A stretch of DNA of 64,000 bases from Prescottella sp. R16 (GTDB taxonomy: Bacteria; Actinomycetota; Actinomycetes; Mycobacteriales; Mycobacteriaceae), in assembly GCF_030656875.1 (NCBI RefSeq), contig NZ_CP130943.1:2914001-2978000 (forward strand). Reading direction: 5' to 3'. A model generated the notes under the pieces. That model was not told the origin of the DNA and searched no databases. It was given only the letters and a program-made list of their open reading frames with translations. This document shows, one piece after another, positions 9,090-19,719 of the stretch. The position numbers were made by a program, and so were the translations under genes. Positions within the stretch are counted from its first letter, which is position 1. Each line of letters starts with the position of its first letter.

Positions 9090-9860
9090 TCAGTCGTTCA
9101 GACGGTCGAACCGCCCGAACAGTGCCCGATAGAGCACGGCGCCCAGCGCGCCGCCGATCAGTGGGAACACGATGAACAGCCACAGCTGTCCGAGCGCGCC
9201 GTCCTGATAGAAGGCGACAGCGATGCTGCGGGCCGGGTTGACCGACGTGTTGTCGATCGGGATCGCGATCAGATGGATCACCGCGAGGGTGAACCCGATC
9301 GCGACGCCGGCGAGCGGAATGTCGGACAGCTGGTCGGTGGACGCGAGCACCACGAACACCAGCAGCGCGGTGAGAATGATCTCCACCGTCATCGCGGCGC
9401 CGATCCCGTACCCGGGTTCGACGAGCATCCCGAGCGGACCGGCCTCCGCCGACGGACTGTGCACACCCCACCCGTTGGCGGCGAGCCCGTCGGCCGCCCG
9501 GTCGTAGCTCGGCAGGCTCTGCGCGATCGCGAACACCGCGAGACCCGCCACGAGGCCCCCGATCACCTGCGACACCACATAGATCCCGGCCTTCGCTGCG
9601 GACAACCGGCCCAGGACGAAGTGGCCCAACGTCACTGCCGGGTTGACGTGGCAGCCCGAGATCGGACCGATCGCGTAGACCAGGAACAACAAGGTCAGGC
9701 CGAATGCGAGCGCGATCCCGAGCTGCCCGACGCGACCACCGGAGAACACCGCGGTACCGATCGCGGCGAACACCAGAACGAACGTGCCGATTCCCTCGGC
9801 GAGGTACTTCTTCAGATCCGAGATCGGTTCCTTTTCCGCAATCTCCTGTGCTGTCGACAT
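9090..9860 (-). CDS. Aquaporin of the MIP family (256 aa)
   Basis: This channel protein has six membrane helices and two half-helix loops. Both NPA motifs are present: [13 protein letters not shown] near residue 65 and [10 protein letters not shown] near residue 195. The Arg after the second NPA is part of the selectivity filter. The sequence around them is closer to water channels (AqpZ type) than to glycerol facilitators, but substrate specificity is uncertain. ATG at 9860 is preceded by AAGGAGG and starts [10 protein letters not shown]. The frame extends nine residues upstream without a better site. It is monocistronic. A hairpin at 9041-9079 ends the transcript. Confidence 0.9.
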   Translation of the reverse strand: MSTAQEIAEKEPISDLKKYLAEGIGTFVLVFAAIGTAVFSGGRVGQLGIALAFGLTLLFLVYAIGPISGCHVNPAVTLGHFVLGRLSAAKAGIYVVSQVIGGLVAGLAVFAIAQSLPSYDRAADGLAANGWGVHSPSAEAGPLGMLVEPGYGIGAAMTVEIILTALLVFVVLASTDQLSDIPLAGVAIGFTLAVIHLIAIPIDNTSVNPARSIAVAFYQDGALGQLWLFIVFPLIGGALGAVLYRALFGRFDRLND

Positions 9861-10193
9861 ACGTCCTCCTTCCGAACCACCGAACACCTGCCACTTGCGA
9901 TCCGGACGTTACGTACGAGCTGGTCCGTTTCCGGGGATTTCACGGGCCCCCGAGTCCGAATCGGTATGTTCGGGAAGAAGTTCCGGACGCCCGGTTCCGC
10001 CGGCGTCGCGCACCCACCCGAGTTCCGGGGACGCCCGACACGGGACGTGTGCGAGGATGCGGTAGAGTCCGGAAAAGCCCTGGACGGCCACCGGTTTGAG
10101 ATCATCTCGTGGGTACTGGTAGTGTCGTCGGTCGGCGCATACGTGCCCAGAGCTTTTCGACAGAAACCAGCAAAAGACGACAGGATTTTACGC
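9861..10193. promoter_or_regulatory. 333-nt divergent region between aquaporin gene and rpsT
   Basis: I see no credible gene here. On the plus strand the best rpsT promoter is TTGAGA (10096-10101), an 18-nt spacer and TAGTGT (10120-10125), leaving a leader of about 60 nt. On the minus strand a TAACGT hexamer near 9910-9915 could be the aquaporin -10 element, but I see no convincing -35. Confidence 0.55.
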
Positions 10194-10454
10194 GTGGCCA
10201 ACATCAAGTCCCAGGTGAAGCGGATCCGCACCAACGAGCGCAACCGACTCCGCAACCAGTCGGTCAAGTCCTCGCTGCGTACGGCGATCCGTTCCTTCCG
10301 CGAGGCCGCGGCAGCCGGTGACAAGGACAAGGCCAACGAGCTCCTCGTCTCCACCAGCCGCAAGCTCGACAAGGCTGCCGGCAAGGGCGTCATCCACGCC
10401 AACCAGGCTGCCAACAAGAAGTCGGCGCTCGCGAAGGTCGCCAACTCCCTCTGA
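10194..10454 (+). CDS. rpsT: 30S ribosomal protein S20
   Basis: This 86-aa primary 16S rRNA-binding protein starts with GTG and reads [20 protein letters not shown], the invariant S20 N-terminus, ending [12 protein letters not shown]. It is highly basic and helical throughout, as expected. It is transcribed alone, convergent with holA, and followed by a strong symmetrical hairpin at 10494-10524. The neighbourhood rpsT, holA, comEC, comEA matches Rv2412-Rv2415c. Confidence 0.97.
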   Translation: MANIKSQVKRIRTNERNRLRNQSVKSSLRTAIRSFREAAAAGDKDKANELLVSTSRKLDKAAGKGVIHANQAANKKSALAKVANSL

Positions 10455-10493
10455 CAGGTTTCTGACGGGTCCACCGTCGCAAGCTCTGTGGTG

Positions 10494-10524
10494 AAAGGCC
10501 CCCGATCATCGATCGGGGGCCTTT
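10494..10524. terminator. Bidirectional terminator between rpsT and holA
   Basis: A perfect 13-bp stem (10494-10506 with 10512-10524) closes a CATCG loop. The stem begins with AAAGG and ends with CCTTT, so transcripts from either side end in a short T-run. It serves both convergent genes. Confidence 0.9.
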
Positions 10525-10561
10525 CGCCGTCCTTCCTGCGCCATATGGGAGCGCGGGCCGG

Positions 10562-11542
10562 TCAGCGACCGGAGGAATGCAGATCCACGATCCGGCGCAC
10601 CGCCGCCTCGACGGCGTAGTCGGCATCCGCGGCCTGCCCCTTGACCTCACCGTTGAGGGTGGCCACCACCTGCAGCGCCTCCCCGATCGACGCGGAGTCC
10701 CAGCCGCGGGCCTGCTCCTGGGCCTTCTTGATCTTCCACGGCGGCATGCCCAGCTCGGACGCCATCTTGAACGGGTCGCCGCGGCCGACCGAACCGACCC
10801 GGGCGATGGTGTGGACGGCGTCCGCGAGCGCGTCGGCGAGCAGCACGTGCGCGACACCGCGGTGCATCGCCCAGCGCAACAACTCCAGCGCCCCGCGCCG
10901 GTCACCGGAAACAGCCTTGTCGGCGACGTCGAAACCGGACACCTCGGCCTTGCCCGAGTAGTAGCGCTGGACTGCGCCGGCATCGATCCGGCCACCCGTG
11001 TCGGCGATCAGCTGCGAGCAGGCCGCCGCCAGTTCCCGCAGGTCGGAGCCGACTGCCTCGACGACCAGTCCCAGCACGTCCGGGGCGACACGCACACCCG
11101 CGGCCCGGAACTCGCCGCGCACGAAACCGGCCAGTTCGTTCTGCTTGAGTTTCGCGCACTCGTGGACGGTGGCGCCGGCCTTCTGCAGCGCCCCGGCGAG
11201 CGCTTTCGCCCGGCCCGCACCCGAATGCAGCACGACCAGCACGACACCCTCGGGAACGTCGGCGGCCGCGCTCTGGACGAGGGCGACGGCGTCCTTACCG
11301 GCTTCACCGGCCGCCTCGAGCACGATCACCCGGTCCTCCGCGAACAGGGACGGGCTCAGCAGTTCCGCCAGTTCGGGAGCACTCGCGTCACCGGCCCGCA
11401 GCCGGGACACCGGGACGTCCTCCCCGTCCGGTCCGGCAGCAGCCCGTACCGCGCCGATCACCGACGTCACCGCGCGTTCCACCAACAGTTCCTCGTCGCC
11501 GAGGACGAGATGCAGCGGGGCGGGGCGGGTGGAGGTGGTCAC
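10562..11542 (-). CDS. holA: DNA polymerase III subunit delta
   Basis: This 326-aa clamp-loader subunit opens the beta clamp within the DnaX complex. The N-terminal AAA-like domain begins [16 protein letters not shown], the usual HolA opening. The middle carries the degenerate nucleotide-binding fold and the collar domain forms the C-terminal third. It lacks Walker motifs, as this subunit does. GTG/ATG choices near 11542 overlap the end of comEC (11539) by 4 nt, so the two are translationally coupled. It corresponds to Rv2413c. Confidence 0.94.
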   Translation of the reverse strand: MTTSTRPAPLHLVLGDEELLVERAVTSVIGAVRAAAGPDGEDVPVSRLRAGDASAPELAELLSPSLFAEDRVIVLEAAGEAGKDAVALVQSAAADVPEGVVLVVLHSGAGRAKALAGALQKAGATVHECAKLKQNELAGFVRGEFRAAGVRVAPDVLGLVVEAVGSDLRELAAACSQLIADTGGRIDAGAVQRYYSGKAEVSGFDVADKAVSGDRRGALELLRWAMHRGVAHVLLADALADAVHTIARVGSVGRGDPFKMASELGMPPWKIKKAQEQARGWDSASIGEALQVVATLNGEVKGQAADADYAVEAAVRRIVDLHSSGR

Positions 11543-13908
11543 CGGACGATGGTGCCATGGGAACGGCCCACGACGGCAAGTGCCCCGGCACCGGTCCGGG
11601 TCACCGCGACGTCGCCCTGCAGGTCGGTGCGGGCGACGACCGCACCGAGTGCAGTGGCCCGGTCCAGGATGCCACGGTTGGGGTGCCCGAACGGGTTGCC
11701 GGCACCGACACTGACCACCACCAGCCGGGGCCGCACGGCTTCGACGAATTCCGGTGCGGTGGTGCGCGATCCGTGATGCGGAAGCTTGAGGACATCCGCC
11801 CGCAACGTCACCCCGGACCGCATCAGGGCGCGCTGCCCGGCCTCCTCGACGTCCCCGGTGAGCAGGATCGTGCCGGCCCGAGTGTGCGCGCGGATCACCA
11901 GGGAGGTGTCGTTGGCGGCATCGTCGGCCGCGGCCGCGGTGCGCGGCGTCGGCACCAGCGGCCCCAGGATCTCCAGCCGCACCTCACCGAGGATCACCTC
12001 GTGTCCGGGGGTGAGCCGGACGACGGGCACCCCCGCCCGGTCCGCCGCGCCGGACACGAACCGCATACCACCCGCAGGCAGGTCGGACGGTCCGATCGCG
12101 ACCGCGGCGACGGAGCGCCCGGACAGTGCGCCGTCGAGGCCGCCGTAGTGGTCGGCGTGCAGATGCGTCACGATCAGCAGGGCGATCTCGTCGACACCGA
12201 GTCCGCGCAGGCAGCGGTCGACGGGACCGGGTTCGGGTCCGGCGTCGACGACGACGGCCCGCCCGTCCCCCGTGGACAGCACCAGCCCGTCGCCCTGCCC
12301 GACGTCGCACGCCACGAACGCCCACCCGTCGGCCGGCCATCCCGGGGTCTGGATGCGGGTCGGCACCCACACCGCCGCGACCCCGACCACGAGCGCCACC
12401 AGGAGCCGCCGGGACCAGCGGTGCCGGACGGCGACCGCGGTGACGGCCAGGGCGACGCCGACGATCACCGAGCCGGCGAGTCCCCCGGCGATCGTGACGG
12501 TGGCACCGGGGATCGCGGCGGCCCGGTCGGCGACCTCGAGCAGCCACCACAGCGGCGGGCCCGCGGCCCGCACCAGCAGCGTCGCGGCGGGCAGCCACAG
12601 CATCGCCAGCACCGCGGTCACCGCCCCGATCACGGTGATCGGGGCGACGACCGGCGCGACGAGCAGGTTCGCGACGATCGACACGACACTCACCGTCCCC
12701 GACATGGCGGCGACGATCGGGGCGGTGACGACGAACGCCGCGACCGCGACCGCGCACATCTCGGCGAGCCACCGCGGCCACCCCCACGACCGCATCTTCT
12801 CCACCAGGATCGGGGCGACCACGATCAGGCCGGCGGTGGCCGCGACCGACAGCGCGAACCCGAAGTCGACGGCGAGGGACGGCACCACCGCGAGCAGCAC
12901 GATCACCGACGCCGCCAACGCCGGCATCGCCTGCTTGCGGCGTCCGACGACGAGCGCCAGCAACGCGACGGCACCCATCACCGCGGCCCGCAGCACGCTC
13001 GGGGACGGTCGCGCGACGACCACGAACGCGACCAGCGCGGCACCCGCGAGGACCGCGCCGATGCGCGGCCCGATCCCGGCGCCGCGCACGAGCAGCAGCA
13101 CGGCACCCAACACGACCGACACGTTCGCGCCCGACACCGCCGTCAAGTGGGTGAGCCCGGCCGCGGTGAACTGGTCCTTCACCTCCTGCGGCAGCGCGGA
13201 GACGTCCCCGACGACGAGGCCCGGCAGCAGCCCGGCCTGCGCGGGTGGCAGTGCCGCAGCGGCCGCGGCGGAGAGCCGGTGCCGGACGGTGCCGGCCCAC
13301 CGCTGGTGCACCGGTGGGGGCCGGACCTCCGACGGTGGCCCGGCCGCGCGGAGCACCGCGACCGTGAGGTCCCGGCGCTCCGGTACGGCGAGTTTCCCGC
13401 GCACCGTCACCTGCTGTCCGGGCAGCAGGTCCTCCCACCGCTCCCCCTGGGCGAAGACGAGGATCGAGCCGCCGGCCCGGACGGTGCGGTCGCCGTCGCG
13501 CACCTCCCGCAACGACGCCCGCACCAGCAGTTGACGGGGTCCCCCGAAACCGGAGGCGCGCAACGGTTTCGGATCGTCGTCGACGACGACGCTCAGGGTC
13601 GCCGACGCACCTCGTGCTGCCGCGCCGGCGAGTGGATTTTCGGTCACCGCGTGGACCCGGAGGGCGGTGGCGGCCGCGAATCCGGCGCCGAGCAGGGTCG
13701 CGGCGATCAGGGCGGCCGCCACGGTGCGCCGCAGCGGGGCGGCACTCCGATACGCCGCCACCGTCGTGACGGTTCCGGCCGCGACGAGCCCGACCCCCAC
13801 GACCGCGACCGGCCGCCACCCTGCGAGCAGCCCGGTCAGTGTCACCGCCCAGCACACCGCCGCGGACGGGACCAGCCGCAGATCGACCGGCCCGTCCGGA
13901 TCGGTCAC
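11539..13908 (-). CDS. comEC: ComEC/Rec2-type DNA-uptake channel protein (789 aa)
   Basis: This is a polytopic membrane protein with three parts. There is a periplasmic OB-like region after two or three N-terminal helices, then a Competence domain with about eight helices ([19 protein letters not shown] marks its start), and a C-terminal metallo-beta-lactamase domain with [12 protein letters not shown] and HHGSRTT. ComEC carries single-stranded DNA across the membrane in competent bacteria. The MBL domain is thought to degrade the other strand. GTG at 13908 overlaps the comEA stop (GTGA), which decides the start; the open frame further upstream is out-of-frame comEA. It is in one operon with comEA and holA. 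Natural competence of this organism is not shown by the sequence. Confidence 0.92.
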   Translation of the reverse strand: MTDPDGPVDLRLVPSAAVCWAVTLTGLLAGWRPVAVVGVGLVAAGTVTTVAAYRSAAPLRRTVAAALIAATLLGAGFAAATALRVHAVTENPLAGAAARGASATLSVVVDDDPKPLRASGFGGPRQLLVRASLREVRDGDRTVRAGGSILVFAQGERWEDLLPGQQVTVRGKLAVPERRDLTVAVLRAAGPPSEVRPPPVHQRWAGTVRHRLSAAAAAALPPAQAGLLPGLVVGDVSALPQEVKDQFTAAGLTHLTAVSGANVSVVLGAVLLLVRGAGIGPRIGAVLAGAALVAFVVVARPSPSVLRAAVMGAVALLALVVGRRKQAMPALAASVIVLLAVVPSLAVDFGFALSVAATAGLIVVAPILVEKMRSWGWPRWLAEMCAVAVAAFVVTAPIVAAMSGTVSVVSIVANLLVAPVVAPITVIGAVTAVLAMLWLPAATLLVRAAGPPLWWLLEVADRAAAIPGATVTIAGGLAGSVIVGVALAVTAVAVRHRWSRRLLVALVVGVAAVWVPTRIQTPGWPADGWAFVACDVGQGDGLVLSTGDGRAVVVDAGPEPGPVDRCLRGLGVDEIALLIVTHLHADHYGGLDGALSGRSVAAVAIGPSDLPAGGMRFVSGAADRAGVPVVRLTPGHEVILGEVRLEILGPLVPTPRTAAAADDAANDTSLVIRAHTRAGTILLTGDVEEAGQRALMRSGVTLRADVLKLPHHGSRTTAPEFVEAVRPRLVVVSVGAGNPFGHPNRGILDRATALGAVVARTDLQGDVAVTRTGAGALAVVGRSHGTIVR

Positions 13909-14732
13909 ACCGTCACCAGGTCCCGCAGCTTCGCGAGCCGGCCGGGCCCGATGCCGTCGACCTCCCCCAACTGTTCGACGTCGGTGAAACGTCCGTTCGT
14001 CGCCCGCCAGGCGACGATCGCGGTGGCGGTCACCGGCCCGACACCGGGCAATGCGTCGAGCGCGGCCTCGTCGGCGGTGTTCAGATTCACCTTGCCGCCC
14101 GGCTGGGCCCCGGCTTTCGCGGCAGTTCCCGCGGCTCCCGCTCCCGATCCGATACGGGCACTGCCGACGGTGGTGGGGCCACCGTCCGGTGCCGCCGCCC
14201 CGACCAGGATCTGGTCGCCGTCGTCGACCCGTTCGGCCATGTTCAGGCCCAGGACGTCCGCGCCGGGCCGGGCACCGCCCGCCGCGGCGAGGGCGTCGGC
14301 CACCCGGGATCCGGGCGGCAGCCGCACCAGCCCCGACCGTTCGACGACGCCGACGACACTGACCACCAGTTCCTCGGCGGGCGCGGGTACGGGTGGCCCG
14401 GCGGACGACGGTGGTGACGGCGACGCCGGCTCGGTGTCGGGCAACGTCCCGGATTCGACGACGGGCAGCGGTGGTATCGCCTGTACGGCGGGCCGGTCCC
14501 GCCACACCGTCACCGCGGCGACGATCGCGGCGACCAGTCCGACCACCACGAGTGCGGCGATGCCACGTCGTCCCGGGTTCAGGCGCAGACCGCGCCACCG
14601 GTCCGGGCCCGGGAGCACGGCGTCGTCGTATCGGTCCGGACGGTCGTCGTCGGTGAGCCACCCGGGCTCGCCGCCGGTCGACGCCGCGGCCAGCCGGCCG
14701 CGCACTCTCGCTCGATCCTCATCGGTCCCCAT
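13905..14732 (-). CDS. comEA: ComEA-type helix-hairpin-helix DNA-binding protein (275 aa)
   Basis: An acidic cytoplasmic N-terminus of about 55 residues is followed by one membrane helix (IAALVVVGLVAAIVAAVTVW), a Pro/Ser-rich linker, an SLBB-like domain (VVSVVGVVERSGLVRLPPG), and a C-terminal pair of HhH motifs (VNLNTADEAALDALPGVGP, then IGPGRLAKLRDLV). ComEA binds incoming double-stranded DNA outside the membrane and hands it to ComEC. A -10 element TAGGGT lies 7 nt before the ATG, so the operon probably starts leaderless here. It corresponds to Rv2415c. Confidence 0.92.
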   Translation of the reverse strand: MGTDEDRARVRGRLAAASTGGEPGWLTDDDRPDRYDDAVLPGPDRWRGLRLNPGRRGIAALVVVGLVAAIVAAVTVWRDRPAVQAIPPLPVVESGTLPDTEPASPSPPSSAGPPVPAPAEELVVSVVGVVERSGLVRLPPGSRVADALAAAGGARPGADVLGLNMAERVDDGDQILVGAAAPDGGPTTVGSARIGSGAGAAGTAAKAGAQPGGKVNLNTADEAALDALPGVGPVTATAIVAWRATNGRFTDVEQLGEVDGIGPGRLAKLRDLVTV

Positions 14733-14819
14733 GCCGCCGACCCTAGGGTCGCGCGGCCGCCGCGATACCGCTCGAACGGGCCGGGAGAGAAAATCTGTGG
14801 ATCAATCGGGAGCTGTGGA

Positions 14820-15659
14820 TCAATCGCCGGTAGACGCCCCTCCGGTGCAGGTCACGACACCGATCGTGCCCGGCCCCAGATGGACGCCGAGTACACTGCC
14901 GATCTCCGTCACGACCACCTCGGTCAGCGACGGGATCCGCTCCTCGAGCTGAGCGGCCACGGTGTCCGCCCGCTCACGGGCATGCACGTGGTGCACGGCG
15001 ACGGCGGCCGGTGCGTCACCGACCTGCTCGGCGACGGCATCGACGAGCTTGGCGAGGGCCTTCGTCGACGTCCGGGTCTTCTCCCGCAGCACCAGTTTGC
15101 CGTCCACCAGGTGCAGCACCGGCTTCATCGCCAGTGCCGTACCGAGCAGGGCCGCGGCCGTTCCGATGCGGCCGCCGCGACGCAGATGATCGAGCCGGTC
15201 GACGACGATCAGTGTGCGCCCCTGCCCGGCCACGTCGACGGCCCGGCGGTACACGGCGTCGAGGTCGCCACCCGCGCGGGCCGTGCGGGCCGCCTCGAGC
15301 ACCGGATATCCGAGTCCCATACCGGTGGACGCGGAGTCGACGATCCGTACCTTCTCACCGAGCCCGGCCGCGGCCTGCCGGCCCGCATCCCACGTCCCCG
15401 ACAGGTGCCGGGACAGATGGATCGCGACCACGCCGTCACCGTCGCTGTCGGCGAGCGCCGCAGCATAGGCGTCGGCCAGTTCCCCGGGCGACGCCCCCGA
15501 CGTGGTCACTCCGGTCAGGTCGTCGGGGATCGGGTCGATGCCCTCGCGGTAGTCGTGGCCGTCGTGCAGGACGTGCAACGGCACGACCCGGACCCCGAAC
15601 CGGCCGACCAGCTCGGGGGTCAGGCAGGAGGACGAGTCGGTGACGACGACGACAGGCAT
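14820..15659 (-). CDS. DegV family fatty-acid-binding protein
   Basis: This 279-aa protein has the DegV fold, in which a fatty acid is bound between two domains. In other bacteria such proteins (FakB) present fatty acids to the kinase FakA. The start MPVVVVTDSSSCLTPELV contains the family DSS motif. Later segments, including TSGASPGEL and the HLSRHLSGT region, hold the Thr and Ser residues that contact the carboxylate. ATG at 15659 is used because 16 extra upstream residues have no family match. It lies 4 nt after octT and is probably co-transcribed with the nadD-rsfS-gpgP-octT operon. It corresponds to Rv2417c. Confidence 0.9.
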   Translation of the reverse strand: MPVVVVTDSSSCLTPELVGRFGVRVVPLHVLHDGHDYREGIDPIPDDLTGVTTSGASPGELADAYAAALADSDGDGVVAIHLSRHLSGTWDAGRQAAAGLGEKVRIVDSASTGMGLGYPVLEAARTARAGGDLDAVYRRAVDVAGQGRTLIVVDRLDHLRRGGRIGTAAALLGTALAMKPVLHLVDGKLVLREKTRTSTKALAKLVDAVAEQVGDAPAAVAVHHVHARERADTVAAQLEERIPSLTEVVVTEIGSVLGVHLGPGTIGVVTCTGGASTGD

Positions 15660-15663
15660 CCGG

Positions 15664-16431
15664 TCAGCCCTGCTCGCTCTCGGCGGACTCCGGGAGTCGG
15701 CGCGCATTCTTGACGGCGTCGATCATCGCGGCCGCGACCTCCTCGTGCGCGTCCCACCCCCAGTGGATTCCGTCCGGGTTGGCCCGATCGGAGAACACGT
15801 TGCCGCGAACAGCGGCGGCCAGGTCCACCATCGGCACCTTCTTCTCCGCCGACCACGCCGCCAACGCCCGCACCGCAGGCTCCCGGCCCGTGTGGACCTG
15901 CCCGTAGGCGTCGCACCGGTGCACCGACGGGAACGTGCCGATCACCGGCAGCTCCGGCCGGATCGCGGCGAGAGCGTCCCGGCAGCTCTCCAGGTATTCG
16001 ACGGACAGTTTCGGGGGCAACGCGACCGGGCGGCCCAGTTTCGACAACCGCGGCTGCAACCACTGGTAGCCGGAGCGGACCACGCGGCGCAGCGCCGGCG
16101 GACGAATGTACCGCAACTGCTCACGCAACGCGGTCGGCAGCGGCGACGGCAACGAATCCATGCCGCCGACCGCGAACACGACGGCGCCCGCACGCGGCAC
16201 CGCCGCCCACACTCGCGGGTCCTGGGTGATCGCCCACCACGCGTCCCGGCTGGTCCAGCCGATACGCGCGACGAGCTCGACCCGCCAGCCCAGTTCCTTC
16301 GCCACCAGATTCGGCCAGATCCGCGGATCGTCCGCCGGCAGCCCACCCTTGGGCCCGTAGTAGGCGAGCGAATCCGCGACTACCAGCAGGACGGGCTGTT
16401 CGCCGTCGCGTTCCACACGTCCAGACGCCAT
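15664..16431 (-). CDS. octT: Diglucosylglycerate octanoyltransferase, SGNH fold
   Basis: This 255-aa protein has a GDSL/SGNH-like N-terminus with [12 protein letters not shown] (Ser of block I) and the late [13 protein letters not shown] segment, whose Asp/His fit the catalytic pair of block V. In mycobacteria OctT acylates diglucosylglycerate, an early precursor of the methylglucose lipopolysaccharides that bind fatty acyl chains. ATG at 16431 lies 52 nt inside the upstream gpgP gene in another frame, so the two genes overlap. The order gpgP-octT-degV is that of Rv2419c-Rv2417c. The assignment rests on synteny as well as motifs. Confidence 0.85.
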   Translation of the reverse strand: MASGRVERDGEQPVLLVVADSLAYYGPKGGLPADDPRIWPNLVAKELGWRVELVARIGWTSRDAWWAITQDPRVWAAVPRAGAVVFAVGGMDSLPSPLPTALREQLRYIRPPALRRVVRSGYQWLQPRLSKLGRPVALPPKLSVEYLESCRDALAAIRPELPVIGTFPSVHRCDAYGQVHTGREPAVRALAAWSAEKKVPMVDLAAAVRGNVFSDRANPDGIHWGWDAHEEVAAAMIDAVKNARRLPESAESEQG

Positions 16432-17054
16432 ACCGGATCCGTTCCCTCCCCAAGAGCGCTGAGTTCCACCCAGGCCGTGTTTCCGAGTCCACCGAGCACC
16501 GGCCACCGATCCACCGGCAGGTCCAGCAGCCGCGCCGTGAGAGCCGCGATCAGACCCCCGTGCGCGACGAGGACCAGGGGACGCTGCGCGTCCTGTGCGC
16601 TTCCCCGGGAGCCCCCACCGTCCGAGACGAAGAGCTCCTGTACCACCGGCAGGCTGCGGGCAGCGACGTCGATGCGGGATTCTCCGCCGGGCGGCGCCCA
16701 GGAGGCGTCGGTACGCCACTGGTCGCGGGCTCCGGGGGCGATCTCGTCGACCTCGGTGTGGGTGAGCCCCTGCCAGTCCCCGAGATGCGTTTCCTGCAGC
16801 CGGGGATCGGTGTCGACGGGCATGCCGAGGTGGTCGCCGAGCGCGAGGGCGGTGTCGTGGGCGCGGCGCAGGTCCGACGAGACGATCGCGTACGGGTTCT
16901 TCTCGGCGAGGGCCAGGGCCGCGGTCTTCGCCTGGGCCCGCCCCAGGTCGGTCAGGTCGGTGTCGAGCCGGCCCTGCATCCGGTTGGTGGCGTTGTATTC
17001 CGTCTGCCCGTGCCGCAGCAGGATCAGCCGCCGCACCCGGCGACCGGCCGTCAC
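16380..17054 (-). CDS. gpgP: Glucosyl-3-phosphoglycerate phosphatase
   Basis: This 224-aa histidine-phosphatase protein has the phosphohistidine motif [12 protein letters not shown] near residue 15, the second-half His in [15 protein letters not shown], and Arg/Glu residues of the phosphate pocket ([10 protein letters not shown]). GpgP removes phosphate from glucosyl-3-phosphoglycerate to give glucosylglycerate, the first stable intermediate of methylglucose lipopolysaccharide. GTG at 17054 overlaps the rsfS stop (GTGA), fixing the start. The end overlaps octT by 52 nt. Length and position match Rv2419c. Confidence 0.9.
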   Translation of the reverse strand: MTAGRRVRRLILLRHGQTEYNATNRMQGRLDTDLTDLGRAQAKTAALALAEKNPYAIVSSDLRRAHDTALALGDHLGMPVDTDPRLQETHLGDWQGLTHTEVDEIAPGARDQWRTDASWAPPGGESRIDVAARSLPVVQELFVSDGGGSRGSAQDAQRPLVLVAHGGLIAALTARLLDLPVDRWPVLGGLGNTAWVELSALGEGTDPVWRLDVWNATANSPSCW

Positions 17055-17482
17055 GACTGCGTCTCCCCCGGCTCCCCGGCCTCGCCCGCCTCGTCGGCGT
17101 CGTTCAGGGACAGGCTGCGCGGCTCGATGCCCTCGACGGGCACCACGGGGCAGTCCTTCCACAGCCGGTCGAGGGCGTAGAAGTTGCGTTCGTCGGTGTG
17201 CTGGACGTGGATGACGATGTCGACGTAGTCGAGCAGCGCCCACCGGCCTTCCCGGGTGCCCTCACGACGGACGGGCTTGTGCCCGGCCTCGCGGAGCTTG
17301 TCCTCGATGTTCTCGACGATCGAGTTGACCTGGCGCTCGGTGTCCGCGGATGCGATGACGAAGCAGTCGGTGATGACGAGCTGCTCCGAGACGTCGAGTA
17401 CCACCACGTCGGAGGCCAACTTCTCGTCGGCCGCCAGTGCGGCGATCCGTGCCATGGCGATGGCGTCGTTCGATGCGCTCAC
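17051..17482 (-). CDS. rsfS: Ribosome silencing factor RsfS
   Basis: This 143-aa DUF143-family protein binds ribosomal protein L14 and blocks joining of the 30S and 50S subunits in slow growth. Family landmarks are [40 protein letters not shown] and the [10 protein letters not shown] segment. The last 20 or so residues are acidic and variable. GTG at 17482 follows the nadD stop with no gap, and the stop overlaps gpgP by 4 nt, so translation of nadD, rsfS and gpgP is coupled. It corresponds to Rv2420c. Confidence 0.95.
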   Translation of the reverse strand: MSASNDAIAMARIAALAADEKLASDVVVLDVSEQLVITDCFVIASADTERQVNSIVENIEDKLREAGHKPVRREGTREGRWALLDYVDIVIHVQHTDERNFYALDRLWKDCPVVPVEGIEPRSLSLNDADEAGEAGEPGETQS

Positions 17483-18232
17483 TCAGTGTTCTCCCGGTTC
17501 TGCTGATGTTGACGATAGTGGGGTGGGCGCGGCGCCGTGGACACGACGATGCGCGGGGACGGGCTCGGACATGGTGGCCGCGCCGTCGGGTCGGGCCGCG
17601 CCGTGCGGCCGGTACAGGTTGCGTTTGCTGATGTACTGCACGACGCCGTCGGGCACGAGATACCAGACGGGCCGGTTCTCGGCGGCCCGCTGTCGGCAGT
17701 CGGTCGACGAGATCGCCAGTGCCGGGATCTCGATGAGGGTGACGGCGTCGGCGGGCAGCTGCTCGAGATGCGCCGCGAGATGCTCGGTGTGCAGTTCGTA
17801 GCCGGGCCGGGAGACGCCGACGAAACGGGCGAGCCCGAACAGTTCCTCCCAGGCCTGCCACGACAGGATGCTCTCGAGCGCGTCGGCACCGGTGATGAAG
17901 TACAGGTCGGCGTCCGGATGCTGGACGTGCAGGTCGCGCAGGGTGTCGACGGTGTAGGTGACCTTGTGTCGGTCGACGTCGACACGACTCACCGAGAACC
18001 GCGGGTTCGACGCCGTCGCGATGACCGTCATGAGGTAGCGGTCCTCGGCGGGGCTGACCTCCCGGTTCTCCTTCTGCCACGGCTGACCGGTGGGGACGAA
18101 GATCACCTCGTCGAGGTCGAACCGATCGGCGACCTCGCTCGCGGCCACGAGGTGGCCGTGGTGGATCGGGTCGAAGGTTCCACCCATCACGCCCAGGCGG
18201 CGCCGGGGGGTGATCGGTGTCGGCTGCTGCAC
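17483..18232 (-). CDS. nadD: Nicotinate-nucleotide adenylyltransferase
   Basis: NadD makes deamido-NAD from nicotinate mononucleotide and ATP in NAD synthesis. The nucleotidyltransferase motif [15 protein letters not shown] is at residues 14-28 and the second motif ISSTDCRQ at about residue 185. It is 249 aa, somewhat longer than usual because of a Pro/Arg-rich tail after [12 protein letters not shown]. The first gene of this operon, it starts with GTG at 18232. A -10 element TAAGCT (18241-18246) ends 8 nt upstream, predicting a leaderless transcript. Confidence 0.95.
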   Translation of the reverse strand: MQQPTPITPRRRLGVMGGTFDPIHHGHLVAASEVADRFDLDEVIFVPTGQPWQKENREVSPAEDRYLMTVIATASNPRFSVSRVDVDRHKVTYTVDTLRDLHVQHPDADLYFITGADALESILSWQAWEELFGLARFVGVSRPGYELHTEHLAAHLEQLPADAVTLIEIPALAISSTDCRQRAAENRPVWYLVPDGVVQYISKRNLYRPHGAARPDGAATMSEPVPAHRRVHGAAPTPLSSTSAEPGEH

Positions 18233-18260
18233 GAGGATCCAGCTTACGGGCTGCGGCCGA

Positions 18261-19706
18261 TCACACCGGCAGCAGTCCGGAGACGACGGCGGACAGTTGC
18301 TGCGCGGACCGGCACTCGTGCATGTCGATCACCTCGTTGTAGACGAGGGCGGCCGAGTCGCCGCTGCCCCACTGCCGGCGCGGTTCCGGGTTGAGCCAGT
18401 GGGCGTGCCGGGCCACCGACACCAGGTGCGTGAGTGCCGCCAGGCCGGGGTCGCGGTAGTTGTTGCGGCCGTCGCCGAGGACGAGCAGCGAGCTGCGGCT
18501 GGTGAGCGTGTGTGCGTACCGTTCGGCGAACACCCCGAGGGAATGGCCGTAGTCGGAGTGGCCGTCGTACGTGATCAGTTCGGCCTCGCGCACCATGCGC
18601 GACATCGCGACACCGAGGTCGGCGCCGGTGTCGAAGAACCTGGTCACCTCGTCGGTGGTGTCGATGAACGCGAACACCCGCACCCGCGAGAACTGTTCCC
18701 GCAGCGCGTGCACCAGCAGCAACGTGAAGTGCGAGAACCCGGCGACCGAGCCGGACACATCGCACAGCAGCACCAGTTCGGGGCGGGCCGGGCGCGGCTT
18801 GCGCTGCACCAGATCGATCGGGACGCCGCCGGTGGACATCGACTTGCGCAGGGTGCGGCGCAGGTCGATCGCGCCCGCCCGGGCCCGGCTGCGCCGCACC
18901 GAGAGCCGGCTCGCGAGGAGCCGGGCCAGTGGCGTGACGCTGCGCCGCAGGGCGACCAGTTCGGCGTCCGACGCCCGCAGGAAGTCGACCGCCTCCGCCA
19001 GCTTGGGCACCCCGTAGTTCGCGACCCGTTCGCGGCCGATCCGTTCGGCGGACCGGCGCCGGGTCTCGGCGTCGACCAGCTTCCGGAAGTCCATGATCTT
19101 CTGGATCGCAGCCCGCTTCGCGACCTCGGACGCGTAGTCGCCGTCGGCGCGTTCCTCACCGGGCTGGTTGCCGAGGAGCCCGGAGAGGATCTTCTCGAGC
19201 AGCGTGTCGGGGGCGACGTTGCGCAGCGCCTGGTACGCCGAGAACGACGCCCCGTTCGGGGACTCGTACCGGCCCAGTTCCTCCACCATGAGCGCGACGA
19301 GTTCCTCGAGCCGGTCGTGGGCGTCCGGGGAGTCGTCGGACAACAGTGCGGCGAGCAGTTCCTGCAACGCGTCGTGGTCGAGCTCGCCGTCCGGGGTACG
19401 CGGGAGCTGCTGCGGGTCGTCCGCGTCCGGGCTGCGGAGACCCGTCCCGGCCGGGAACCACAGGTCGAACAGGGCGTCGAACGTGGCGCGGTGGGTGGGC
19501 CGGCGCAGCAGCGCGCACGCGAGTCCTTCCCGCAGCGCGTCCCGATCGAGCAGATCGAGGACGGCCATCACCCGTCCGGCGTCGACCGTCTCCGACGGTC
19601 CCACCGCGATCCCCCGGCGGCGCAGCGCCTCGACGAACTCGACGAGATGCCCGGGGATGCCGTGCGGTGCGAGCGGACCTCCGGAACGCGCGAACGGTGC
19701 GACCAT
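18261..19706 (-). CDS. VWA-domain protein of the CoxE type (481 aa)
   Basis: A helical N-terminal region of about 250 residues (starting [18 protein letters not shown]) precedes a von Willebrand A domain. The MIDAS metal motif DVSGS is visible with Asp316, Ser318 and Ser320. Proteins of this kind pair with MoxR AAA+ ATPases and act as metal-insertion or complex-remodelling chaperones. The MoxR gene lies 13 nt upstream on the same strand. The client is unknown, since no cofactor enzyme is encoded nearby. The pair matches Rv2425c/Rv2426c. Confidence 0.88.
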   Translation of the reverse strand: MVAPFARSGGPLAPHGIPGHLVEFVEALRRRGIAVGPSETVDAGRVMAVLDLLDRDALREGLACALLRRPTHRATFDALFDLWFPAGTGLRSPDADDPQQLPRTPDGELDHDALQELLAALLSDDSPDAHDRLEELVALMVEELGRYESPNGASFSAYQALRNVAPDTLLEKILSGLLGNQPGEERADGDYASEVAKRAAIQKIMDFRKLVDAETRRRSAERIGRERVANYGVPKLAEAVDFLRASDAELVALRRSVTPLARLLASRLSVRRSRARAGAIDLRRTLRKSMSTGGVPIDLVQRKPRPARPELVLLCDVSGSVAGFSHFTLLLVHALREQFSRVRVFAFIDTTDEVTRFFDTGADLGVAMSRMVREAELITYDGHSDYGHSLGVFAERYAHTLTSRSSLLVLGDGRNNYRDPGLAALTHLVSVARHAHWLNPEPRRQWGSGDSAALVYNEVIDMHECRSAQQLSAVVSGLLPV

Positions 19707-19719
19707 CGGCTCGGTCTCC

